Translations under genes and position numbers: made by a program
In this document: in pieces, positions 1 to 5,894 of the stretch
Layout of the letters: every line of letters begins with the position of its first letter
Position numbering within the stretch: the first letter of the stretch is position 1
The notes under the pieces: generated by a model
What the model was told of the DNA's origin: nothing
The model's database searches: none
The model's input: only the letters and a program-made list of their open reading frames with translations
NCBI GenBank assembly: GCA_013152045.1
Contig: JAADGZ010000126.1
Location: 1-11,112, forward strand
DNA from: Gammaproteobacteria bacterium
GTDB lineage: Bacteria; Pseudomonadota; Gammaproteobacteria; UBA6429; Thiohalophilaceae
DNA: 11,112 nt
Direction of reading: 5' to 3'

Positions 1-1316
1 TCACCACCAGAGAACGGCGCCACCGGCTCATCTACCCGCTCTCCCTGAAAACCAAAACCACCGAGAAAATTACGCAACTCCTGTTCACGCGCTTTTTTGT
101 CCAGGCGTTGAAAATGCAGCAGCGGAGAGGCCTGTGGATCCAGCTGTTCCAGCTGATGCTGGGCGAAATAGGCAATCTTCAGTGAGTTTGCCTCATGTCG
201 CCGACCAGCCCAAAGTGGAAGCTCGCCTGCCAATAACTTGATCAGGGTCGACTTGCCAGCACCATTGCGCCCCAACAGCCCCAGTCGTTCACCGGGCGCA
301 ATATGCAGGCGAACCCCCGTCAACAGAGGTGGCTGTTGATCCGGCTCACCGTAGCCAGTGGCCACTTCATCCAGATCCAGTAATACCGGAGCATGGGTTT
401 CCTCGGCCGGAAAACGAAAATAAAACGGTGAATCCACCTGGGCGATGCTGATATCCGCCATCCGCTCTAGAGCCTTGAGCCGGCTCTGAGCCTGACGCGC
501 CTTACTCGCCTTGGCACGAAAACGTTCGACAAAACGTTCCATCTGCGCTCGTTCGCGCTGCTGTTTATCAAATTGTGCCTGCTGCTGGGCCAGATGCTGC
601 GCCCGGGCCTGTTCAAAGTCGCTGTAATTACCTCGATAGAGGGTCAACTGCTGATGTTCGATATTGGCAATGCGATTACAGATCTTATCGAGAAAATCCC
701 GATCATGGGAAATCAGTAACAAGGTGCCCGCATAGGATGTCAGCCAATCCTCCAACCAGAGTACCGCATCCAGATCCAGGTGGTTGGTGGGTTCATCTAG
801 CAACAGAATGTCGGAGCGGCACATCAACGCCTGCGCTAGATTTAAGCGCATACGCCAACCACCAGAAAACTGGCTCACCGGCAAATTCTGTTTTTCTTCA
901 GAAAAACCCAGGCCATTTAAAAGCACGGCCGCCCGACTACGTGCCCGATAACCGTCAATCGCTTCCAGCTCGCCATGCAACTGCGCCTCCAGCGTCCCCT
1001 CCCCCTGCTGCTGCGCCTGCTGTAACTGCGCCTCGATACGACGTAGTGGTGCATCGCCATCCATAACATAGTCAATCGCGGCCGTCTCTTGCGCGGGGGT
1101 TTCCTGCGCAACGTGGGCAATCACCGCCTGCGGCGGCAAGCTGAATTCTCCACTATCGGCCTGTAACTCTCCCAGAATCAGGCTGAACAGGCTGGACTTG
1201 CCCACGCCGTTGCCGCCGGTAATCCCTGCTTTTTCGCCTGAGTGAATACTTACTGTTAGATTGCGCAGCAATTCACGTGGGCCGCGCCAGAGACTAATTT
1301 CATTAAAATTCAACAT
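1..1316 (-). CDS. yheS: YheS-type ABC-F ATPase (partial, C-terminal end outside the window)
   Basis: This encodes a soluble ABC-F protein with two ATP-binding cassettes and no membrane domain. ABC-F proteins bind the ribosomal E site and influence translation; the exact role of YheS is not settled. The 438 complete codons show cassette 1 with Walker A GGNGVGKS (34-41), signature SGGW (151-154) and Walker B LLLLDEPTNHLD (Asp174, Glu175). A charged Gln/Arg-rich linker around 220-270 is the inter-domain P-site tip region. Cassette 2 has Walker A GRNGAGKS (349-356), and the window ends inside its signature (SGG). Residue order tracks E. coli YheS (about 640 aa) almost throughout, including RFRAKASKARQAQSR and LGGFGFQG, so this is YheS rather than Uup or EttA. 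The ATG matches the family start but has no Shine-Dalgarno sequence. The gene is divergent from tusA. The last third, with the second Walker B, is missing only because of the window edge. Confidence 0.95.
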   Translation of the reverse strand, partial: MLNFNEISLWRGPRELLRNLTVSIHSGEKAGITGGNGVGKSSLFSLILGELQADSGEFSLPPQAVIAHVAQETPAQETAAIDYVMDGDAPLRRIEAQLQQAQQQGEGTLEAQLHGELEAIDGYRARSRAAVLLNGLGFSEEKQNLPVSQFSGGWRMRLNLAQALMCRSDILLLDEPTNHLDLDAVLWLEDWLTSYAGTLLLISHDRDFLDKICNRIANIEHQQLTLYRGNYSDFEQARAQHLAQQQAQFDKQQRERAQMERFVERFRAKASKARQAQSRLKALERMADISIAQVDSPFYFRFPAEETHAPVLLDLDEVATGYGEPDQQPPLLTGVRLHIAPGERLGLLGRNGAGKSTLIKLLAGELPLWAGRRHEANSLKIAYFAQHQLEQLDPQASPLLHFQRLDKKAREQELRNFLGGFGFQGERVDEPVAPFSGG

Positions 1317-1322
1317 GACCGT

Positions 1323-1351
1323 ATTTTATCCTAATCCTGAACGCCTGTCGG
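1323..1351 (-). promoter_or_regulatory. Candidate sigma-70 promoter of yheS
   Basis: On the minus strand, CCGACA (1351-1346, 4/6 to consensus) and TAAAAT (1328-1323, 5/6) are separated by 17 bases. Initiation about seven bases past the -10 would fall on or next to the yheS ATG at 1316, which would give a leaderless or nearly leaderless message. That fits the lack of a ribosome binding site. The assignment is from motif match only. Confidence 0.4.
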
Positions 1352-1389
1352 GGTTTCGAACGCAGCCAATGCCCCAAGCGCAATCTGAC

Positions 1390-1418
1390 TTGACAAACAG
1401 GCTTCAAGCTCCTAAGTT
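1390..1418 (+). promoter_or_regulatory. Candidate promoter of tusA-tetR
   Basis: A perfect -35 TTGACA (1390-1395) is followed 17 bases later by TAAGTT (1413-1418), a weak -10 with 3/6 matches. A start near 1425 would leave a leader of about 30 bases, carrying AAAAGGAG at 1440-1447, a strong ribosome binding site seven bases before the tusA ATG. A strong -35 with a poor -10 that overlaps a palindrome suggests a regulated promoter. Confidence 0.4.
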
Positions 1419-1435
1419 AATAAACGTTCACTTAG
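1412..1435. promoter_or_regulatory. Imperfect palindrome, candidate TetR-family operator
   Basis: The half-sites CTAAGT (1412-1417) and ACTTAG (1430-1435) are exact inverse complements 12 bases apart. Symmetric AA (1419-1420) and TT (1427-1428) lie inside, giving a 24-base dyad centred at 1423.5. It covers the -10 and the predicted transcription start of tusA-tetR. TetR-family dimers usually bind dyads of this size and often repress their own operon. That the downstream TetR protein binds here is an inference. Confidence 0.4.
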
Positions 1436-1454
1436 TTAACAAAAGGAGCTAACC

Positions 1455-1685
1455 ATGAACACTCATCAGGCTGAACTCGACGCACGGGGATTAAACTGCC
1501 CCCTACCTATTCTCAGGGCTAAAAAATCTCTGTCACAGTTAACAACCGGTGAGATCCTGCAAATTCGCGCCACCGATCCCGGCTCGGTTAAGGATTTCGA
1601 AGCTTTCTGCAAACAGACCGGCAGTGAATTACTTTCATCCTCAGAAATTGATGGTGAATTTATTTTTCTGCTGAAAAAACACTAA
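1455..1685 (+). CDS. tusA: TusA/SirA-family sulfur carrier protein
   Basis: This is a small cytosolic sulfur-transfer protein. TusA-family members accept persulfide sulfur from a cysteine desulfurase or rhodanese on one conserved cysteine and pass it on for tRNA 2-thiolation, molybdenum cofactor synthesis or, in sulfur oxidisers, dissimilatory sulfur oxidation. The family signature LDARGLNCPLPILRAKKSL is present near the N-terminus, with the CPxP motif at residues 15-18 and Cys15 as the carrier residue. The length, 76 residues, is normal for the family (about 75-82). The ATG is fixed by a strong AAAAGGAG seven bases upstream. It is the first gene of an apparent two-gene operon; the TetR regulator begins 16 bases after the stop. 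No dsr, hdr, sox or rhodanese gene is visible nearby, so tRNA modification and sulfur metabolism cannot be told apart from this window. Confidence 0.93.
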   Translation: MNTHQAELDARGLNCPLPILRAKKSLSQLTTGEILQIRATDPGSVKDFEAFCKQTGSELLSSSEIDGEFIFLLKKH

Positions 1686-1701
1686 CGGAGAAAACGCCTG
1701 C

Positions 1702-2307
1702 ATGGCTAAACGTTTGAAAGCGGCTGAACGCCGTGCATCTATTCTTGCGGTGGCCAAGGTACTGTTTGCCGACAAGGGCTACCACGGGGTGGCGGTGGAT
1801 GAAATCGCCAGCCGCCTCGGGGTCAGTCCTGCCGTGCTCTACCAACATTTTCCCTCCAAGGAAGCCCTTTATGGAGAAGTCCTTGAGACCCTTGCCGCAC
1901 AACGTGAAAGCTACGTCGATGCTGCACTCCAAAATCCCGATGATTTCGGTAGTGTTTTGCTACGCATGACCCTGGTTTTTGCCAAGAGCGTAGCCCGTGA
2001 TCCGGATTATCTTAAAATGGAAATGCTCAGCACACTGGAAGGTGCCCTGGTTGCCCAGCAGTTCTTTGAAAGCCATTGGAAATCCTTTAGCGACTACATA
2101 GAATACAGTATGCAGGAACTAAGCAGCCAAAATGCAGTCAGTCAAATTAATCCACGCACCGCCGGACTTATGTTTCAAGGCATGGTGCGTGAAGCCCTGT
2201 ACGCCAAATGCATTCTCCATTCCAGCCGTTATCAGAATACCCCGCTATCAGATTTGATCACGCAACTGGTCGGTCTGTTTTTAAATGCAATCCAGTATAA
2301 GGAATAA
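1702..2307 (+). CDS. TetR/AcrR-family transcriptional regulator
   Basis: This is a one-component DNA-binding regulator of 201 residues, the usual TetR-family length. The N-terminus holds the helix-turn-helix domain, with the DNA-contact part at about residues 30-50 (VAVDEIASRLGVSPAVLYQHF), followed by the typical PSKEALY. The all-helical C-terminal part (about 65-201) would form the dimer interface and ligand pocket; such pockets diverge too much for the ligand to be read by eye. GGAG at 1687-1690, 11 bases before the ATG, is a modest ribosome binding site. Tight linkage to tusA suggests cotranscription, and the dyad at 1412-1435 suggests autoregulation of the pair. The inducer and wider regulon are unknown; a link to sulfur or fatty-acid metabolism would be speculation. 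Confidence 0.92.
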   Translation: MAKRLKAAERRASILAVAKVLFADKGYHGVAVDEIASRLGVSPAVLYQHFPSKEALYGEVLETLAAQRESYVDAALQNPDDFGSVLLRMTLVFAKSVARDPDYLKMEMLSTLEGALVAQQFFESHWKSFSDYIEYSMQELSSQNAVSQINPRTAGLMFQGMVREALYAKCILHSSRYQNTPLSDLITQLVGLFLNAIQYKE

Positions 2308-2335
2308 ACTCACAGAAATTGCCCCCAAAGAGATT

Positions 2336-2368
2336 AAGATGTTAACTGTGATGAAGTTGACGTTTTTT
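2336..2368 (+). terminator. Weak intrinsic terminator candidate after tetR
   Basis: The arms 2336-2346 and 2356-2366 can pair over 11 base pairs, several of them G-U, around a nine-base loop. The core is GTTAAC against GTTGAC, and a run of six T (2363-2368) overlaps the 3' arm. The low GC of the stem makes termination uncertain. Its 3' half overlaps the -35 of the next promoter candidate. Confidence 0.3.
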
Positions 2369-2384
2369 AGCTACACAATATCAC
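2357..2384 (+). promoter_or_regulatory. Candidate promoter for the c-di-GMP riboswitch transcript
   Basis: TTGACG (2357-2362, 5/6) and TATCAC (2379-2384, 4/6) are 16 bases apart. A start near 2391 would place the riboswitch aptamer about 25 bases into the transcript, a usual arrangement. The call is from motif match and position only. Confidence 0.4.
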
Positions 2385-2414
2385 TGCCTAACCGATACTT
2401 AGTACGTAACAAAA

Positions 2415-2498
2415 CTTCAGGGCAAACCCGGCGAAAGCCGGGGACGCAAAGCTACCGATCTAAAGGTTTCGACCTATGACTGCGGAGCTGCCGAAACC
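2415..2498 (+). ncRNA. Cyclic di-GMP-I (GEMM-I) riboswitch aptamer
   Basis: The class I c-di-GMP aptamer core is present. CAGGGCAAACC begins at 2418. P2 is a perfect six-pair stem (2427-2432 with 2437-2442) closed by a GAAA tetraloop. GGGACGCAAAGC then leads into P3, in which 2450-2453 and 2455-2457 pair with 2483-2489. An inner AGG/CCT helix has a UUCG loop (2468-2471). The 3' part AGCTGCCGAAAC carries the conserved tail. By alignment with the Vibrio Vc2 aptamer, the specificity base G20 is G2421 and the stacking A47 is A2448. Guanine at G20 indicates c-di-GMP rather than the cGAMP-sensing variant, which has A. P1 is short and weak here. The aptamer ends about 75 bases before the DUF1631 start, so it is a cis-regulator of that gene. 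Whether binding turns expression on or off is not determined. Confidence 0.93.
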
Positions 2499-2572
2499 GC
2501 CTCCCCGCCGTTTCGATGCATTCCATTCGCGTCTGCCCTGCTCACTCTCGGTATTTTTACGGCAGGCCAGGC
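2492..2572 (+). promoter_or_regulatory. Expression platform and leader between riboswitch and DUF1631 gene
   Basis: The aptamer 3' end CGAAAC (2492-2497) is exactly complementary to GTTTCG at 2510-2515, and also to GTTTCG in the P3 apical region (2466-2471), so rival pairings exist. Further down, CTGCC (2533-2537) can pair with GGCAG (2561-2565). That would mask the only plausible ribosome binding site, AGG at 2564-2566, six bases before the ATG at 2573. No hairpin followed by a T run is present, so translational control is more likely than termination. This reading is inferred from complementarity and was not folded. Confidence 0.45.
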
Positions 2573-5164
2573 ATGAACGCACAGTCCAAAGTGGTTTCCC
2601 TCAATTCTCACCCCGATCATGGCGGTATTAATAACCGGGTCAAGGCGCAAAAATTGCTGGAAAACTTTAAGGGTCAGAGTATTCAATATGCCCGGACCCT
2701 AATGCAGCAGATGTTTGACAGCGCCGATGACCGCCTGTTCGAAATGGCGGAAAAAGCCGATAACAACACCGATCAGTCTGTCTACTTTGATTCCATGCGT
2801 ATCGTACGTCTGAAGCGCAAAGAAATTGAGTCTGATTACCGTAAAAATATTGAAGCACTGTTTTCTGATTTCTGGACCAGCAACCCCGTCAAGCATGAAA
2901 CAAGTCAGAACAGCAACGAACCTTCCTGTGAAAGCCTGTCACTCATGGAAGACATGGAGCTGGAAGAATCCCTGGCCATCAGCACCTTAACCAGCAAAAT
3001 CCGCGCTAACTACGCGCAAGATATTCACGCCATTGAACAGCGCTTGCAACAAATCGCACCTAGCATCGAGATCAGCGCACAAACCAACCCACTGGATCCC
3101 GAAAATCTGTGTACGGCTTTCAGAGATGCCACGGAAACACTGGACACTGAAATCAAGATCAAATTGATCATCTTCAAGCTTTTTGATCAGCACATCAATG
3201 AAACGATTGGCAAACTTTATCAGACCATCAACACCGCCTTCATAGAAGCGGGGATCATGCCAAAGATCAGAGCCCGCATGCCTCAACGCCCATCCACCAA
3301 CAGTCTAGATGCCCATCCTGCAACAGAGGATAGTCATGCTCTCGCCACCGATGATTTTGCATCGGAAGCGTTTGCTACCCATGCAGCCACAGGGGGAACT
3401 GAAGTTCTGGTTTCTCTGCAACAGTTGCTGGCACAGACGGGTATCGTCAACCCGCTAAGCGGCGGTGTACAAGCGGGTGTGGGTAACAACCTTGGTGCCA
3501 GTGGTTTTAACGGCGATTCCCCTTTGCCGGGATTTGCTACTGGCTCAACCGAACAGGTTCTCCATGCGCTGAACCAGATTCAGTCCGCTGCTACTATGGC
3601 TTTGCCGAAGGATGGCTCGCCTCGGGAAATCGGCTCACAAATCAAGACTATGCTGGTTAACCAGGTCACTGAAGTGGCTGGCCAGCCCACCAGCCTGAAC
3701 TCGGTTGACAACGGCATCATCGATGTCGTATCGATGCTGTTTGAATTTATTCTTGATGACCACAATCTACCGGCTGCAGCCAAAGCTGAAATCGCACGCC
3801 TGCAAATTCCGATGCTGAAAGTCGCCATTATCGACCAGGAATTTTTTAGTACTCAGGGACACCCCGCCCGCCTCCTGCTGAATACTCTAGCCAGAGCGGG
3901 TATCGGTCTGGATGAGAGTGCACAAACGGAAAACAATCCACTGATCATGCAAATCGAACAGGCGGTTGAAAAAGTACTCACTGAATTCGAGAATGATATT
4001 AATATCTTTGCCACCGTGCTGCAGGAATTTAGCACCTTCATGGATGAGCAGCATGAACGTGAAAATTCCGCACAAGAATCTGCACTCGCGGTTTTCCAAC
4101 ACAAGGAAGAAGTTGCACTCGCGCAGGCATGGGTAAAAGAAACCCTGGAAGAAGTGCTGGCTGACAAGAAATTACCCGAGCAAATTGAAAAAATCATCCA
4201 GGGTCCATGGCGTGAGGTCATGCTGCATACCTGGCTGAATCAGGGTGAAAACTCTGCCCTATGGAAAAATCAACTACGTTTTATTGATGTCCTAGCCTGG
4301 TCAGTCGAACCCAAGAAAATCTCACTCGATAAAAAGAAACTGGGCAATATTATTACGCAACTGATTCAAACCCTGCGTCAGGGACTGGCCAAGATTGATT
4401 ATCCTGCAGACAAGACGGATAAACTTTTCAATGCTCTCGAAGCCTGGCATCTTGCCAGTATCCGCGGCATGCTACATCCGAGTCCTATAAATGAAGCAGA
4501 AAATGATACCGCCATGGACAGCATTCAGCAACAAAACCCCGCCGCCTCTTTCTTCCTCTTCGATGAATCAAAATCTGGACAAGTAGAAGCGGGCAACGAT
4601 CCCCTGCAACAGCTATCAGAGATCGATGCGGGACTCTCTGCACTGGAAAATACTCATCTTAGTTCAACTATCGCCAGTGTTACCGAGCATGCAGAAGACG
4701 ATCAAGCCTCAGAGATCGAGCAAACGATTGCCACTATGGAACAACAGGTAGCCTCCCTTTCTGAGCTGGAAGATATGCTGAATGAGGTTCTTGAAGATAC
4801 CGATGATGAAACCGAAGATCGGCAAGTCATGGAAAACATTGTTCTCAGTAGCTGGGAAGAACCAGACTCTGCCGATGATTATCCTGAAGATGAATATCTG
4901 GACATTGCCCGCCACCTGGATGCCGGTAAGTGGGTTGAATTTTTTGATGATAATGGTAATGCTCAACGCGCCAAACTGGCCTGGAAGAGCGATCTGCTTG
5001 GCGAGTACACCTTTCTCAACTGGAAGTTTGACGTGATCGCAGACAAGACCCTGTTCGGCCTGGCCGCCGATCTGCGCTGCGGCCGGGCAAAAGTTATTGA
5101 TGACATCCCCATTCTCGATCGCGCTCTGACAGCGGTTCTATCCGGCATTAAACGTAGCGCTTGA
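2573..5164 (+). CDS. DUF1631 family protein under c-di-GMP riboswitch control
   Basis: This encodes a large, acidic, predicted cytosolic protein of 863 residues with no signal peptide or membrane segment. It matches the DUF1631 family, whose function is not established. The N-terminal 100 residues show the family pattern (FDSMRIVRLKRKEIESDYRKNI), followed by long helical stretches. Residues about 241-339 form an Ala/Gly/Ser-rich, probably flexible linker, and about 728-751 a very acidic segment. A conserved C-terminal block (about 780-860) begins DAGKWVEFFDDNGNAQRAKL and ends with a DDIPILDRALTAVL motif; it reads like a PilZ-type beta barrel. The classical RxxxR and D/NxSxxG c-di-GMP contacts of PilZ are not visible. 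I chose the ATG at 2573 over the in-frame ATG at 2516 because the latter has no ribosome binding site and abuts the aptamer. The riboswitch ties expression to c-di-GMP, so a role in surface life or motility is inferred. Some relatives have been called thymidine phosphorylase, which nothing here supports. Confidence 0.88.
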   Translation: MNAQSKVVSLNSHPDHGGINNRVKAQKLLENFKGQSIQYARTLMQQMFDSADDRLFEMAEKADNNTDQSVYFDSMRIVRLKRKEIESDYRKNIEALFSDFWTSNPVKHETSQNSNEPSCESLSLMEDMELEESLAISTLTSKIRANYAQDIHAIEQRLQQIAPSIEISAQTNPLDPENLCTAFRDATETLDTEIKIKLIIFKLFDQHINETIGKLYQTINTAFIEAGIMPKIRARMPQRPSTNSLDAHPATEDSHALATDDFASEAFATHAATGGTEVLVSLQQLLAQTGIVNPLSGGVQAGVGNNLGASGFNGDSPLPGFATGSTEQVLHALNQIQSAATMALPKDGSPREIGSQIKTMLVNQVTEVAGQPTSLNSVDNGIIDVVSMLFEFILDDHNLPAAAKAEIARLQIPMLKVAIIDQEFFSTQGHPARLLLNTLARAGIGLDESAQTENNPLIMQIEQAVEKVLTEFENDINIFATVLQEFSTFMDEQHERENSAQESALAVFQHKEEVALAQAWVKETLEEVLADKKLPEQIEKIIQGPWREVMLHTWLNQGENSALWKNQLRFIDVLAWSVEPKKISLDKKKLGNIITQLIQTLRQGLAKIDYPADKTDKLFNALEAWHLASIRGMLHPSPINEAENDTAMDSIQQQNPAASFFLFDESKSGQVEAGNDPLQQLSEIDAGLSALENTHLSSTIASVTEHAEDDQASEIEQTIATMEQQVASLSELEDMLNEVLEDTDDETEDRQVMENIVLSSWEEPDSADDYPEDEYLDIARHLDAGKWVEFFDDNGNAQRAKLAWKSDLLGEYTFLNWKFDVIADKTLFGLAADLRCGRAKVIDDIPILDRALTAVLSGIKRSA

Positions 5165-5202
5165 TAAAAAAGCAGGTTTATAAACACAATTCATAGTAAA
5201 AC

Positions 5203-5580
5203 TCAGGATGCTGCCTGCCTGTGAAAAAAGCCGAATTCGCCAAACCACTCACCACGACGATAATCAATCGTCAGCCATTTGGGCGAAAAAACTTCCGGCC
5301 GAGCGACTGGAAATTCGACAACCGGCGGTTTTCTCCCCGCCGTTTCAATATCGCAGGAAGCGGTCATAACGGGCTTAAAACTTACCGCAAGCTTATCTGT
5401 GACCTGAAAACAGTCACCAACAGGATGATCTCGAAAGTAGACTTTTAAACGTACCAGACAACTGAAATACAGCTCCATTTCCGCATACAGCGTACCTTTA
5501 TGGCTAGCAAGTGCACGCTCAGCGGCGCGACTCAGGCTAACCTTGAGCGATTTTCCTGATATATCAACTATTTGCTGCAT
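5203..5580 (-). CDS. Hypothetical protein, 125 aa, function unknown
   Basis: I do not recognise this protein. It is small (125 residues), without signal peptide or transmembrane helix. It alternates hydrophobic and charged residues in a way that suggests beta strands, has three cysteines, and has an aromatic-rich C-terminal part (YRRGEWFGEFGFF, about 107-119). It is likely a real gene: AGGAGGAAAG lies just before its ATG, and a near-consensus promoter lies about 90 bases upstream. It is convergent with the DUF1631 gene, their stop codons only 38 bases apart, and divergent from cheV. The beta-rich look and the neighbours invite a guess at a PilZ-like or chemotaxis-linked role, but no motif supports that. 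Confidence 0.75.
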   Translation of the reverse strand: MQQIVDISGKSLKVSLSRAAERALASHKGTLYAEMELYFSCLVRLKVYFRDHPVGDCFQVTDKLAVSFKPVMTASCDIETAGRKPPVVEFPVARPEVFSPKWLTIDYRRGEWFGEFGFFHRQAAS

Positions 5581-5894
5581 ACTTTCCTCCTGTTCAAACC
5601 CTGCTGCTAACCTGAAGCTAATCCCATTTATCCCACCAACCAGTAACCCAGTTAGCGGGTCAAGTTAAATCATAGCCTGCTAGGGCAAGCTGTCAATTCA
5701 CAGTTTAGTTAAGGCTCGACAATATCCGGATGAAGTGGACTCTTTTTCATTACCTCAGGGGTACATAAGCAGCTTCACAAAACCGATTTTCCACACATAT
5801 GCGGGAAATTGATTTCTAAGATACTAATAGCGCTACATTTTATGCAGTCATCAAGTTTCCAATCAAGCATCCGATAACTACTTAAAGCATCTTT
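5581..5894. other. Divergent intergenic region, hypothetical protein / cheV
   Basis: No gene is seen in these 314 bases. The left part carries the leader and promoter of the minus-strand 125-aa gene. GCTAAC (5606-5611) and GTTAGC (5651-5656) could pair over a long loop in that leader. The right, AT-rich part should hold the cheV promoter, but I find no convincing sigma-70, sigma-28 or sigma-54 elements there. TTGATT at 5809-5814 with TACATT at 5834-5839 has an unfavourable 19-base spacer. Confidence 0.5.
5669..5696 (-). promoter_or_regulatory. Near-consensus sigma-70 promoter of the 125-aa gene
   Basis: On the minus strand a perfect TTGACA (5696-5691) and TATGAT (5674-5669, 5/6) are 16 bases apart. 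Transcription would start near 5662, giving a leader of about 80 bases before the ATG at 5580. This is the best promoter match in the window. Confidence 0.65.

Noticed and set aside
575..1066. Open frame of 163 codons on the plus strand
   Set aside because: It lies antisense to yheS, has a Pro/Ala/His-rich composition with no recognisable domain, and has no ribosome binding site.
1261..1452. Open frame of 63 codons running up to tusA
   Set aside because: It overlaps the yheS start and the tusA promoter region, and resembles no protein I know.
2310..2351. CRP-like or terminator pairing of TCACAG and CTGTGA downstream of tetR
   Set aside because: The half-sites are in the wrong order and 30 bases apart for CRP, and too far apart for an intrinsic terminator stem.
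2415..2498. GEMM-Ib, the cGAMP-sensing variant of the riboswitch
   Set aside because: The base aligned to the Vc2 specificity position G20 is G (2421), not the A found in cGAMP-sensing members. The alignment was made by eye.
2516..2572. An upstream in-frame ATG at 2516 that would extend the DUF1631 protein by 19 residues
   Set aside because: It has no ribosome binding site and directly abuts the riboswitch expression platform, and the extra residues (rich in His, Arg, Tyr) do not look like the family N-terminus.
5763..5789. Sigma-28 (flagellar) promoter for cheV based on ACCGATTT at 5782-5789
   Set aside because: The -10 is only partly like GCCGATAA and there is no TAAA-type -35 at the right distance.
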